A stretch of 64,000 nt of DNA. Origin: an uncultured Parafilimonas sp. Its GTDB lineage: Bacteria > Bacteroidota > Bacteroidia > Chitinophagales > Chitinophagaceae. Of this stretch, positions 1 to 8,420 are shown one piece after another. Within the stretch, counting starts at the first letter, position 1, and the number at the start of each line of letters is the position of its first letter. The notes beneath the pieces were generated by a model. The model was not told the DNA's origin. It did not search any database and saw only the letters and a list, made by a program, of their open reading frames with translations. A program made the position numbers and the translations under genes. Location: the NCBI GenBank assembly GCA_937892395.1, contig CALAGJ010000110.1:5155-69154 (forward strand), read 5' to 3'.

Positions 1-627
1 ATGCATTTTATTGCTTCAAAATTTACGACTACAATTTTAATTTTTTTTATAACGTCCGGAGTAAAAAATTTTGATTGCAATACAGTTACGCAATCACATC
101 GTTTTAATATCCATGAACGAGATTATTATGATGAGATCAAATTAAAAATTCCTGATGCAAATAGCTATTGCGCAGCAAATGATTTGAATACAGATTTTTA
201 TTTCTTAATAAACATGCAGAAGCATAGTGGCCTAAATCGATTTTACATATACAATCATAAACAAGATAGTGTTGTACATACCGGATTGGTTGCACATGGA
301 TCTGGTGATGCCGACTTTGCAGCCACTCCAATATTTAGCAATGTTTCTGGCAGTAAATGTACCTCATTGGGGCACTATAAAATAGGTGCCGCTTACACGG
401 GCAATTTTGGAAAAGCATATAAGCTACATGGCTTAGATAGCAGTAATAGCAATGCTTTCAGCCGATATGTAGTGCTGCACAGTTACCATTTTATGCCAAA
501 TGATGAAACATATCCTGAATACCTATTGAACAGCCAAGGATGCCCAATGCTTTCAGAAAAATTTATGGAAATTGTTTCTTCTTATATTGATTTGTCTGAT
601 AAAAAGGTACTACTCTGGATTTATTAA
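1..627 (+). CDS. Murein L,D-transpeptidase catalytic-domain family protein (YkuD_2-like), secreted
   Basis: The 208-residue protein has a hydrophobic N-terminus (about residues 8-20) that looks like a signal peptide. The rest matches the YkuD-like family of murein L,D-transpeptidases: VAHGSG near residues 98-102, YKLHGLD near 140-146, YVVLHSYH near 156-163, and SQGCPMLS with the presumed catalytic Cys181. Enzymes of this fold form 3-3 peptidoglycan cross-links or attach proteins to murein; the family name is recognition by motif and the substrate is not shown. The ATG is the first base of the window, so a longer N-terminus cannot be excluded, although the signal peptide makes this start plausible. 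The next gene converges on it, so it appears to end its own transcript. Confidence 0.8.
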   Translation: MHFIASKFTTTILIFFITSGVKNFDCNTVTQSHRFNIHERDYYDEIKLKIPDANSYCAANDLNTDFYFLINMQKHSGLNRFYIYNHKQDSVVHTGLVAHGSGDADFAATPIFSNVSGSKCTSLGHYKIGAAYTGNFGKAYKLHGLDSSNSNAFSRYVVLHSYHFMPNDETYPEYLLNSQGCPMLSEKFMEIVSSYIDLSDKKVLLWIY

Positions 628-742
628 AATATACTATTATTTAATAAAATGAAAGTGGAAAAGACTCACAATAATCACTCACTTATTTTGAAAATCATGA
701 AGTAAGTTTTTATCCTAAAATATTGATTAGCATGCATTAAAA

Positions 743-2002
743 CTAAATTAGTTTTTGTAGCAAATTGCAGAACATCCAAACATCAACAAATGAATTATAC
801 AAAGGAACTGGTGCAATGCGTATTACATCAGGCTCTCTCCAATCAGCAATCACTCCGGATTGTGTAAGTGCATCAAAAATCTCTTTGCCATTTTTCTTCA
901 TGAGCAATGAAACCTGACATCCTCTTTCACTATCATTATCAGGAGTAATAATTTCAAAGGCACCATTATTTATTTCATGTAAAATAAAATGCAAATAATT
1001 GCTGAGCGATTTTGCTTTTAAAAAAATTTGATCCCATCTAGCTTGTTCAAAAATGTCTAAAGATGCTTTATGAGCTGCCATACTCAGCACAGGCGCATTG
1101 CTCAACTGCCAGCCTTCTGCTGAATGAATTGGCTTAAATCCTTTCTGCATTTTGAAGCGTGTTTCTTTTTCATATCCCCACCAGCCTGCAAAACGGGCAA
1201 TAGTATCATCCGAAATATGGCGCTCATGAATATAAATGCCACTTACCCCGCCGGGCCCACTGTTGAGGTATTTATAACTACACCAGCAAGCAAAATCTAC
1301 ATTCCAATTATGTAATTGCAAGGGTACATTTCCAGCGGCGTGAGCCAGGTCAAAGCCGGCTATGGCACCTATAGATTGGGCAGCTTTTGTAAGTGTGGGT
1401 ATATCAAAATATTGACCCGTATAATAATTTACTCCCCCAAAAAGCAATAGACAAATTTCATCTTTATGTGTATCAATACATTGCAAAATATCTTCTGTAC
1501 GCAGGCAGTGTTCTCCCTGTCGGGGATGTACTTCTATAATGGCATCTGATGGATCAAAGCCATGAAATTTGACTTGACTTTCCAAAGCATATTGATCACT
1601 GGGAAATGCTTTTGCTTCGCAAATTATCTTATATCTTTTTGTTGTTGGAGTATAAAAACTCACCATGAGCAAATGGAGGTTTACTGTGAGTTGATTCATG
1701 GCTACTACTTCTTGTGGCAAAGCACCACACAAATCACTCAATTGCTTTGCAAAAATTTCATGATAAGGCATCCAAGGTTTCTTTGCTGCAAAATGTGCTT
1801 CTACTCCAAGTGCAGCCCAATCATTAAGTTCACTTTGTATATAAGCTGCAGTTTTTTTAGGTTGCAATCCAAGTGAATTACCTGTCAAATAAATTGCGTC
1901 TTTACCTTCATGCTGTGGGATATAAAATTGATGGCGAAATGCTTTAAGCACATCAACCTCGTCCATCTGCATCGCAAAGTTTGCGTCATTCTTATACTGC
2001 AT
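743..2002 (-). CDS. kynU: Kynureninase
   Basis: This 419-residue PLP enzyme hydrolyses L-kynurenine (or 3-hydroxykynurenine) to anthranilate (or 3-hydroxyanthranilate) plus alanine in cytosolic tryptophan catabolism or de novo NAD synthesis. The length is normal for the family. Visible signatures are YLTGNSLGLQP near residue 38, the PLP-aspartate region GFDLAHAAGN near 216, and the PLP-binding Lys244 within CSYKYLNSGPGG. The C-terminus DVIRIAPVPLYNSF is also typical. No kynurenine monooxygenase, tryptophan dioxygenase or 3-hydroxyanthranilate dioxygenase lies in the window. The gene is divergent from another fold-type-I PLP enzyme across about 150 bases. A near-match to a TAnnTTTG box (one mismatch) sits at 2020-2027 on this strand. 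Confidence 0.95.
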   Translation of the reverse strand: MQYKNDANFAMQMDEVDVLKAFRHQFYIPQHEGKDAIYLTGNSLGLQPKKTAAYIQSELNDWAALGVEAHFAAKKPWMPYHEIFAKQLSDLCGALPQEVVAMNQLTVNLHLLMVSFYTPTTKRYKIICEAKAFPSDQYALESQVKFHGFDPSDAIIEVHPRQGEHCLRTEDILQCIDTHKDEICLLLFGGVNYYTGQYFDIPTLTKAAQSIGAIAGFDLAHAAGNVPLQLHNWNVDFACWCSYKYLNSGPGGVSGIYIHERHISDDTIARFAGWWGYEKETRFKMQKGFKPIHSAEGWQLSNAPVLSMAAHKASLDIFEQARWDQIFLKAKSLSNYLHFILHEINNGAFEIITPDNDSERGCQVSLLMKKNGKEIFDALTQSGVIADWREPDVIRIAPVPLYNSFVDVWMFCNLLQKLI

Positions 2003-2150
2003 ATTTTAATTCTTGCTGCAATGATACTATAAAGGAAATGTCATTTGCCAAAAGACAATTACGCGTAGCGTATAATTAAAAAATATTGAATGAATGTTTA
2101 TTTGAAATTTGACAATTCAATTTGATATTGCCCTTTATTTACACAAAAAA

Positions 2151-3302
2151 ATGTTGTCCAATCAAAAGCAATTATTCAGTTTAGGAGACGATATTACTTA
2201 TTTGAATGCTGCCTATATGAGCCCTTTGCTAAAATCCGTAGAAGCCGCAGGCATTGCCGGATTGAGCAGAAAAAATAATCCTAGTAACATTCGACCTAAT
2301 GATTTTTTTGAGGATCCCAAAAAACTAAAATTGCTGTTTTCAACTTTGATTCAAGCAAAGCCGGAAAACATTGCTATAACACCATCAGCATCTTACGGAC
2401 TTGCAACGGCGATTAACAATATAGATCCTTTAAGAGGCAGCCATATATTGATGATTGAAGATGAATTTCCGAGTATCTATTACACAGTGGAGTCCTGGTG
2501 CAAAGCACAGCATAAATCAATTAAAATTATTGACAGGCCATCTACCTCTCTGCGTAGTGTTGCTGATTGGAATCTGCAATTATTAGATGCTATCAAAACA
2601 GACACCATTGCCGTTGTGCTATCACCGCTTCATTGGATGGATGGTACAGTTTTTCCTGTAAAGACAATCAGCGATAGATGCAAGGAAACAAATACTTTAT
2701 TGATTTTGGATGGCTCACAATTTATTGGAGCTTATCCTTTTAGTATTCAAGATATTCCCGCAGATGCTGTTATATGTGCCGGATACAAATGGCTGCTTGG
2801 TCCATACAGTAGTGGCTTGGCCTACTATTCAGATGTATTTTTAGATGGAATACCAATAGAACAAAGTTGGATGACCAGAATGAATGCAGCAGATTTTACC
2901 TCCCTTACCCGATATGCAGATCAATATATGCAGGGTGCAGGCAGATATGATATGGGTGAATTTAGTAATCTGATCAATGTACCCATGTTGATGACATCTA
3001 TACAGCAATTATTAGCATGGACACCCGAAGCTATACAAAACTATTGCCATCAAATTAGTAAGGATTTTATAAAAGAGGTGCAAGAAATGGGATTAATAGT
3101 AGAAGCAGAAGACTATCGTGCAGCACACTTATTTAGTATCAAAGGATTGGAGCAAGCAAAAGCACTTAGCCTTAGCCAAAAACTACAGGAGGCAAATATT
3201 TATGTGTCTGTACGAGGTAATAGTTTGCGCATTTCACCACATGTATATAATGATGAGAATGATTTCGACAAATTGAAAGCAGTATTAGCATCTGCATTTT
3301 AA
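2151..3302 (+). CDS. Class-V aminotransferase-fold PLP enzyme (cysteine desulfurase / isopenicillin-N-epimerase-like)
   Basis: This 383-residue fold-type-I PLP enzyme has TYLNAAYMSPL at the N-terminus, SASYGLATAIN near 79-88, the cofactor aspartate in LILDGSQ near 184-190, and the Schiff-base Lys213 in CAGYKWLLGPYSSG. The architecture is that of the class-V family (NifS/CsdA, isopenicillin N epimerase-like, kynureninase relatives). No reactive Cys loop typical of a dedicated cysteine desulfurase is evident, so the substrate is unknown. I start it at the ATG at 2151; the frame opens upstream at a TTG at 2109 but the extra residues do not resemble the family. It is divergent from kynU, which makes a role in amino-acid catabolism possible but unproven. 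Confidence 0.85.
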   Translation: MLSNQKQLFSLGDDITYLNAAYMSPLLKSVEAAGIAGLSRKNNPSNIRPNDFFEDPKKLKLLFSTLIQAKPENIAITPSASYGLATAINNIDPLRGSHILMIEDEFPSIYYTVESWCKAQHKSIKIIDRPSTSLRSVADWNLQLLDAIKTDTIAVVLSPLHWMDGTVFPVKTISDRCKETNTLLILDGSQFIGAYPFSIQDIPADAVICAGYKWLLGPYSSGLAYYSDVFLDGIPIEQSWMTRMNAADFTSLTRYADQYMQGAGRYDMGEFSNLINVPMLMTSIQQLLAWTPEAIQNYCHQISKDFIKEVQEMGLIVEAEDYRAAHLFSIKGLEQAKALSLSQKLQEANIYVSVRGNSLRISPHVYNDENDFDKLKAVLASAF

Positions 3303-3356
3303 ACACGCCGTTTCATTATCCGATATGAGGAAATAATTTCAAAAAAATAGTACCAC

Positions 3357-5594
3357 TTACTTAGCAAATTTATTTTTAAGTGCAGCAAGTGCATCACCCA
3401 TGGAAGCACTTTCAGTTTTTAGTTTTACATTACTCAATGGTGGAGAATATGATGTTTTATTTTTCTTACTATTTTCGGCGGCTTGTTTTATAGAAAGATT
3501 AATCCGCTTTCTGGCCATATCTGTTTCTATTACTTTCACTACTACTCTATCGTTCAGTTTCAAAACTTCAGCGGGATCACTGATATATCGATTTGCAATT
3601 TCACTGATATGCACCAGTCCATCCTGCTTTACACCTATATCTACAAACGCTCCAAACCTTGTGAGGTTCGTAACTATACCGGGCACAATCATACCTGCCT
3701 GTACTTCTTCAATACTGAATATGTTGGCAAATTCAAATTGTTCTATTGATTTTCTTGGATCTAATCCAGGCTTTTTCAGTTCCGCCAAAATATCTTTAAT
3801 GGTTAATGCGCCTACGGTTTCATTAATATAAGATTGAGGATTTATTTTTTGAATCAAGGGTTCATTACCAATCAGTGTTTTTACATCAACCAATAGATCT
3901 TTTGCCATCTGCTCGGCAATGGTATATACTTCTGGATGTACGGCACTTGCATCTAATGGATGGTGTGCATCTTTTATTCTCAAAAAACCAGCACACTGCT
4001 CAAAAGCCTTATTGCCAAGCCTGGGTACTAGTAGGAGTTCTTTCCTACTTTTAAATGCCCCATTTTGTTTTCTGTATTGCACTATATTCTCTGCTAATAC
4101 ATCTCCAATTCCACTCACATAACTCAGCAAATGCTTGCTTGAAGTATTGAGATTTACCCCTACTTTATTTACGCAACTAACTACGGCCTGATCCAATTTT
4201 TCTTTTAATCTCGATTGATTAACATCATGCTGATACTGACCTACTCCAATACTTTTCGGATCTATTTTTACTAATTCAGCAAGAGGGTCCATAAGCCTTC
4301 GCCCAATGCTAACAGCACCTCTTACTGTTACATCATAGTCAGGAAATTCCTCCCTAGCCGTTTCGGATGCTGAATACACAGACGCACCATCTTCATTTAC
4401 CATATATACTGGTAACCCCAATTGTAAACTCTTTATAAATTGCTCTGTTTCTCTACCAGCCGTTCCATCGCCTATGGCAATGGCTTCAATATGATAACTT
4501 GTACAATGACGTTTTAATTTTATAGTAGCTTCTTGTTTTTTTTGCTCATCCAGTATATAAATTACATCGTTGTGAAGCAGATTCCCATTGCCATCAATAC
4601 AAACTATTTTACATCCGGTTCTATAACCAGGATCCAATGCCAAAATATTTTTACTGCCAAGTGGCGCACTCAGTAATAGTTGTTTCAAATTTTCAGAAAA
4701 AACTTCAATAGCTTCCACATCCGCTTTCTGTTTTAATTCATTTCTATATTCGGTTTCCAAAGCTGGTTGTAAGAGCCTGCGCCATGCATCTTTTATTGCT
4801 TTTTGCACATATTGCGTACTATCGCAAGATGTGCGCTTTAATATTTTTTTCTCGATGATTTCTATTGCTGATTCATCTGAAGGAGTAATTGACAAACGTA
4901 AAACACCTTCTAAAAAGCCGCGTAGCACTGCTAAAATTCTATGGGAAGGAATTTTTGCTACCAATTCTTTAAACTGAAAATAATCTTTAAACTTTGCTCC
5001 ATCACTCTCCTTACCTGCTATCACTTCAGCTATCACATTTGCTTCATACTGAAATAGTTTTCGCAAAGATGCTCTTAAATCAGCATCTTCACTTATTTGT
5101 TCTGCAATGATATCTCTTGCTCCAATTAAAGCATCTTCTGGAGTAGTAATTGTATCATTTATAAATGTTTTGGCTTCTGTCATACAATCTATGGATGGTA
5201 GCTGTTCTGCTATCAGCAACGCCAATGTTTCTAACCCATTTTCACGGGCAGTTTGCGCTTTGGTTTTTCGTTTTGGTTTGTAAGGAAGATAGATATCTTC
5301 TAAAGTATTGATTGCAGATGCCGCATCAAGTGCAAGCAGGATGAAATCAGTCATTTTTCCTTGCCCCGTTATGGAATCTATTATAAACTGCTTTCTTTCG
5401 GAAAACGCCGCCAAACGCTTTTCCTCTTCCTGAATTTGTTGAATTTGTACTTCATCCAACCCTCCTGTTTTATCTTTTCGATATCGTGCTATAAACGGGA
5501 TAGTAGCGCCTTCGACAAATAGTTGCAACACTGCTTCTACCTGTGCTATACGCAAACGATATAATTCGGCAATTTGGTTGGAATATTGGCTCAT
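3357..5594 (-). CDS. tex: Tex-family RNA-binding transcription accessory protein
   Basis: This is a cytosolic nucleic-acid-binding protein of 745 residues, the usual Tex length. Domains in order are a helical Tex N-terminal region, a YqgF/RNase-H-like domain (ILALDPGYRTGCKIV, about residues 315-330), a helix-hairpin-helix segment (VSGIGDVLAENIVQYR, about 490-505), and an S1 RNA-binding domain (GMIVPGIVTNLTRFGAFVDIG near 645-665). Tex is conserved and linked to transcription and RNA metabolism, but its molecular role is not settled. The frame opens at 5639, but MSQYSNQIAEL starting at 5594 matches the family start. The gene converges with the class-V PLP gene. Confidence 0.95.
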   Translation of the reverse strand: MSQYSNQIAELYRLRIAQVEAVLQLFVEGATIPFIARYRKDKTGGLDEVQIQQIQEEEKRLAAFSERKQFIIDSITGQGKMTDFILLALDAASAINTLEDIYLPYKPKRKTKAQTARENGLETLALLIAEQLPSIDCMTEAKTFINDTITTPEDALIGARDIIAEQISEDADLRASLRKLFQYEANVIAEVIAGKESDGAKFKDYFQFKELVAKIPSHRILAVLRGFLEGVLRLSITPSDESAIEIIEKKILKRTSCDSTQYVQKAIKDAWRRLLQPALETEYRNELKQKADVEAIEVFSENLKQLLLSAPLGSKNILALDPGYRTGCKIVCIDGNGNLLHNDVIYILDEQKKQEATIKLKRHCTSYHIEAIAIGDGTAGRETEQFIKSLQLGLPVYMVNEDGASVYSASETAREEFPDYDVTVRGAVSIGRRLMDPLAELVKIDPKSIGVGQYQHDVNQSRLKEKLDQAVVSCVNKVGVNLNTSSKHLLSYVSGIGDVLAENIVQYRKQNGAFKSRKELLLVPRLGNKAFEQCAGFLRIKDAHHPLDASAVHPEVYTIAEQMAKDLLVDVKTLIGNEPLIQKINPQSYINETVGALTIKDILAELKKPGLDPRKSIEQFEFANIFSIEEVQAGMIVPGIVTNLTRFGAFVDIGVKQDGLVHISEIANRYISDPAEVLKLNDRVVVKVIETDMARKRINLSIKQAAENSKKNKTSYSPPLSNVKLKTESASMGDALAALKNKFAK

Positions 5595-5857
5595 GTTTTT
5601 AATATTTGGTGGGCGAAAATAGAGGGCAGTAACTCTCACATTTTATTGTTGATAAAATTTATCATTTTGAATGCATCAAATAGAGGCTTTAAACACAGTA
5701 GAAGTCCTAAAAAGAGCAATTGTTAAACACTAATACACATATCTATTCCGACAAATTAACTCATATACTATGATTTACGCCAACACAACTATATGATGAA
5801 CAATCCCAAAATATTCTATTTGATGGAAGCATTTCAGAGATTGAATAATCTAAACGC
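5595..5857. other. Intergenic DNA without a recognisable gene
   Basis: This AT-rich stretch separates tex from the terminator of the Sus-type operon. It has no reading frame with coding character. The tex promoter should lie at its left side, but no perfect TAnnTTTG box is visible on the minus strand; CGAAAATA near 5612 is one mismatch away. Confidence 0.5.
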
Positions 5858-5884
5858 ATAAGGCCGCTTTTTAAGCGGCCTTAT
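5858..5884 (-). terminator. Hairpin terminator behind the SusC-SusD operon
   Basis: A perfect 12-bp stem (ATAAGGCCGCTT at 5858-5869 pairing with 5873-5884) encloses a TTT loop. It lies 22 bases past the stop of the DUF1735 lipoprotein gene. There is no long T run after it, so termination strength is uncertain. Confidence 0.7.
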
Positions 5885-5906
5885 AATAATAACTATATGA
5901 TAAGTA

Positions 5907-6851
5907 CTATTTTGCTACCAAAATTTCTTCTGTAACTCTATAACCAGTACCTCCAACATAAGCATATCTTAAATAGAATGTCTTTGTTGCTGGGTCATAT
6001 CTGTTTGTACACTCACTTGAACGATCCCATTGAGGCGTATAACCAGGATTTACATCTGGTAATGCATCATCAAACTGCTCAATAGGAGGAGTTGAAGGAT
6101 GTCCTGGATCAGGAGTAATAGTTACTTTATTCGTTACAGGATCAACATCCAATAATACATAATAACCTAAACTCCCTAAATCACCAAGTGGACTTACAAC
6201 CTGAGTTGGTGAAAAAGATGTTAGTGTTTTAGTATCACCGCTGCTTGCGTTTGGCTGAGCACGTGGAGAACTTGGATGGTAGAAATAACCACCTACGAAG
6301 TCATAATCTGCATCGTATTGATTTTTAATAATAACTCCAACCACTACATCTTGCAAATTACTTGCTATTGTGTAACCATTGTCACTTAGACTTGATATCG
6401 TAAAACCAAGACCATATTTCAACGAAAGATCTAAAACTGATGCATCTGGTATTGTTACAACCAAATAAGCATATTTCTCACCAGCAGGTATTACAACTTC
6501 TGATGGCACTTGATAATTTGCTGGATCTAAAGTTGTAAGACCACTACCATCAAGTAGTGCATTATTCAAGGTAATTCCAATACGTAAATCTGATGATACT
6601 GCTTCACCGGCTGCAATCTTAACCAATGTCTGTATTGTTTGAGATGTATTTACTGAGAAAATACCGCTTAGGTTCGGAATTTGGTTTCCATCAGCATTAA
6701 CTTTTGATTGCTGAAACAATACACCAGGATTTGATCCCGGATTTTGGATACCATACTCATTGTTGTCAAATCCATCATCTTTTACGCATCCTACGCTTGC
6801 AATCAAGCCTACAGATAGTAAAAGGAATAAAATATTTACTTTTCTTTTCAT
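5907..6851 (-). CDS. DUF1735-type surface lipoprotein, third gene of the Sus-like operon
   Basis: The 314-residue protein starts with a lipoprotein signal peptide (ASVGC, lipidated Cys22). It continues with a beta-rich region of DUF1735 (BT_3987-like) character: PANYQVPSEVVIPAGEKYAYLVVTI near residues 130-155. The C-terminal part (YDADYDFVGGYFYHPSSP) resembles the domain often found after DUF1735 in such lipoproteins. Proteins of this kind are SusE/SusF-like accessory glycan-binding lipoproteins of Bacteroidota uptake loci. It follows the SusD gene by 10 bases, so the two are surely co-transcribed. The ligand cannot be read from the sequence. Confidence 0.8.
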   Translation of the reverse strand: MKRKVNILFLLLSVGLIASVGCVKDDGFDNNEYGIQNPGSNPGVLFQQSKVNADGNQIPNLSGIFSVNTSQTIQTLVKIAAGEAVSSDLRIGITLNNALLDGSGLTTLDPANYQVPSEVVIPAGEKYAYLVVTIPDASVLDLSLKYGLGFTISSLSDNGYTIASNLQDVVVGVIIKNQYDADYDFVGGYFYHPSSPRAQPNASSGDTKTLTSFSPTQVVSPLGDLGSLGYYVLLDVDPVTNKVTITPDPGHPSTPPIEQFDDALPDVNPGYTPQWDRSSECTNRYDPATKTFYLRYAYVGGTGYRVTEEILVAK

Positions 6852-6861
6852 AATGATTTTA

Positions 6862-8406
6862 TTAATTTATATCCCAAAATATTTTACTGCTGAATTGATT
6901 AATTGTACCCTCATTTCCCACATTTTGAGCATTATAGTTATACTCATTTTGTGGATATAACAAACGAATAGGTATTTCTGTTGCAGTATTCTGCGGTGCC
7001 ACAGAAATTGCTGGACCTGGATCATAATCAACACGAGCACCATACACAAAATGGTTCTCACCATCAAGATCGACACGTCTGTAATCTGACCATACTTCTA
7101 ATGAAGCAAAAGTATTTAATGCAAACCATTTTTGTGAAATGATTGTGAACAAACCACCACCTTCTGCAGTATAGTCCACGTCAGGATATGTAGCATTTCC
7201 AGATAGGTATTCATCAGCATCTTCAGCTGTTAAGCCCATCCAAATAAATGACTCTGTAACAGCATTAACTAAAAGTTGTTCTGCTGTTTCACCAGACTTT
7301 ATAATGCCACGCTCTCTAGCTTCTGCTTGTAAAAACAGGCTTTCCATACTTGTTAGAATCCAAGCTTTGGAGGTACTACCTGAACTCAAAACACCTGGGC
7401 CACTTACTGCAGATAATGTTGATGCTGCATTTGATGTTACAGGAGGTAGACCATAAGCTACCCCTCTAGATCCTTGACTACCAGGAGTATAGAATCGAGT
7501 TAATCTTGGATCGCCATCGTATTTGTAATAGTCCACAGCATAACTGTTTGCTTTATAATAAACAGAGTTTGCAGTTGCAGTACCTGTATTGTCCTTAACA
7601 TAATTGTTATAAAATGGAGTTGGCTTTGTAGAACCAAATCCAGGCTGAATAGTCGCAGATTCCCCGGTTGCAAGGTACCCAGCACCAGATTCATCAATTT
7701 TAGCAATCTCAGAATCAAAGTCAAAGCCTGGGACATCAGCAAGATGTACTAACATTCTCAATTTCAATGTATTTCCAAGCTTCTTCCACGACTCCACATT
7801 TCCGGCGTAAACGAGATCATTTGTTTTATAATCAACATTAAGATCTTCGTTTAACGCATCAAATAGAGTAAATGCTGTATCAATTTGACGGAATAAATCC
7901 TTATAAATGTCTAACCCATTATCATATTCTGGAGTAGGATTTTGATTTCCTTTTAATGCATTGAAATAAGGAACATTGCCATACACATCAACCAAGTTCT
8001 GAAAAGCATGCGCTTTCATAATTCTGGCTACACCTTCATAAAATGTTGCACCAGCTTGTTGAGCTTTCAACTGCATGATGTTGTAGTTAAAAGCCTCATA
8101 ATAGAAACTATTCCATACCCCATTTTGGAAGGTGGTAGTGATGTTATATGTTTCTTCGGTAACATTTGGCGCATAAGTGCCAGACCTTGACCAGAAACTT
8201 AACCAGTTTTGCAACCAGCCCCAGTTGTTGGCAACATTATTTGCAGATGTTTGCAGAGAACTTGCTAGCAAAAGGTTATAAGTAATTGTACTATCTGTAG
8301 GATCATTTGGATTCCTATTGATATTAAAATCCGATTTACTACATCCAACACCTATAACAGATACCAACAATATACTACTTAGAATTTTTACAAAATTATT
8401 CTTCAT
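6862..8406 (-). CDS. SusD/RagB-family nutrient-binding outer-membrane lipoprotein
   Basis: This 514-residue surface lipoprotein (signal peptide ending VIGVGC, lipidated Cys22) belongs to the SusD-like group that starts with DFNINRNPNDPT. The helical TPR-like body includes YEGVARIMKAHAFQNLVDVYGNVPYFNAL near residues 123-150 and LFLQAEARERG near 355-366. SusD proteins cap the SusC transporter and bind the incoming ligand at the cell surface. The gene sits 14 bases after susC and 10 before the DUF1735 gene. No glycoside hydrolase, peptidase or regulator is attached, so the transported nutrient is unknown. Confidence 0.95.
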   Translation of the reverse strand: MKNNFVKILSSILLVSVIGVGCSKSDFNINRNPNDPTDSTITYNLLLASSLQTSANNVANNWGWLQNWLSFWSRSGTYAPNVTEETYNITTTFQNGVWNSFYYEAFNYNIMQLKAQQAGATFYEGVARIMKAHAFQNLVDVYGNVPYFNALKGNQNPTPEYDNGLDIYKDLFRQIDTAFTLFDALNEDLNVDYKTNDLVYAGNVESWKKLGNTLKLRMLVHLADVPGFDFDSEIAKIDESGAGYLATGESATIQPGFGSTKPTPFYNNYVKDNTGTATANSVYYKANSYAVDYYKYDGDPRLTRFYTPGSQGSRGVAYGLPPVTSNAASTLSAVSGPGVLSSGSTSKAWILTSMESLFLQAEARERGIIKSGETAEQLLVNAVTESFIWMGLTAEDADEYLSGNATYPDVDYTAEGGGLFTIISQKWFALNTFASLEVWSDYRRVDLDGENHFVYGARVDYDPGPAISVAPQNTATEIPIRLLYPQNEYNYNAQNVGNEGTINQFSSKIFWDIN

Positions 8407-8420
8407 TGTGATTTCTATAT

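Noticed and set aside
2041..2080. Inverted repeat TACGC, GTA, GCGTA between kynU and the class-V gene, and a similar TTGC, GTA, GCAA at about 50893
   Set aside because: Short and only loosely similar to the hairpin repeats; kept out of the repeat family for lack of evidence.
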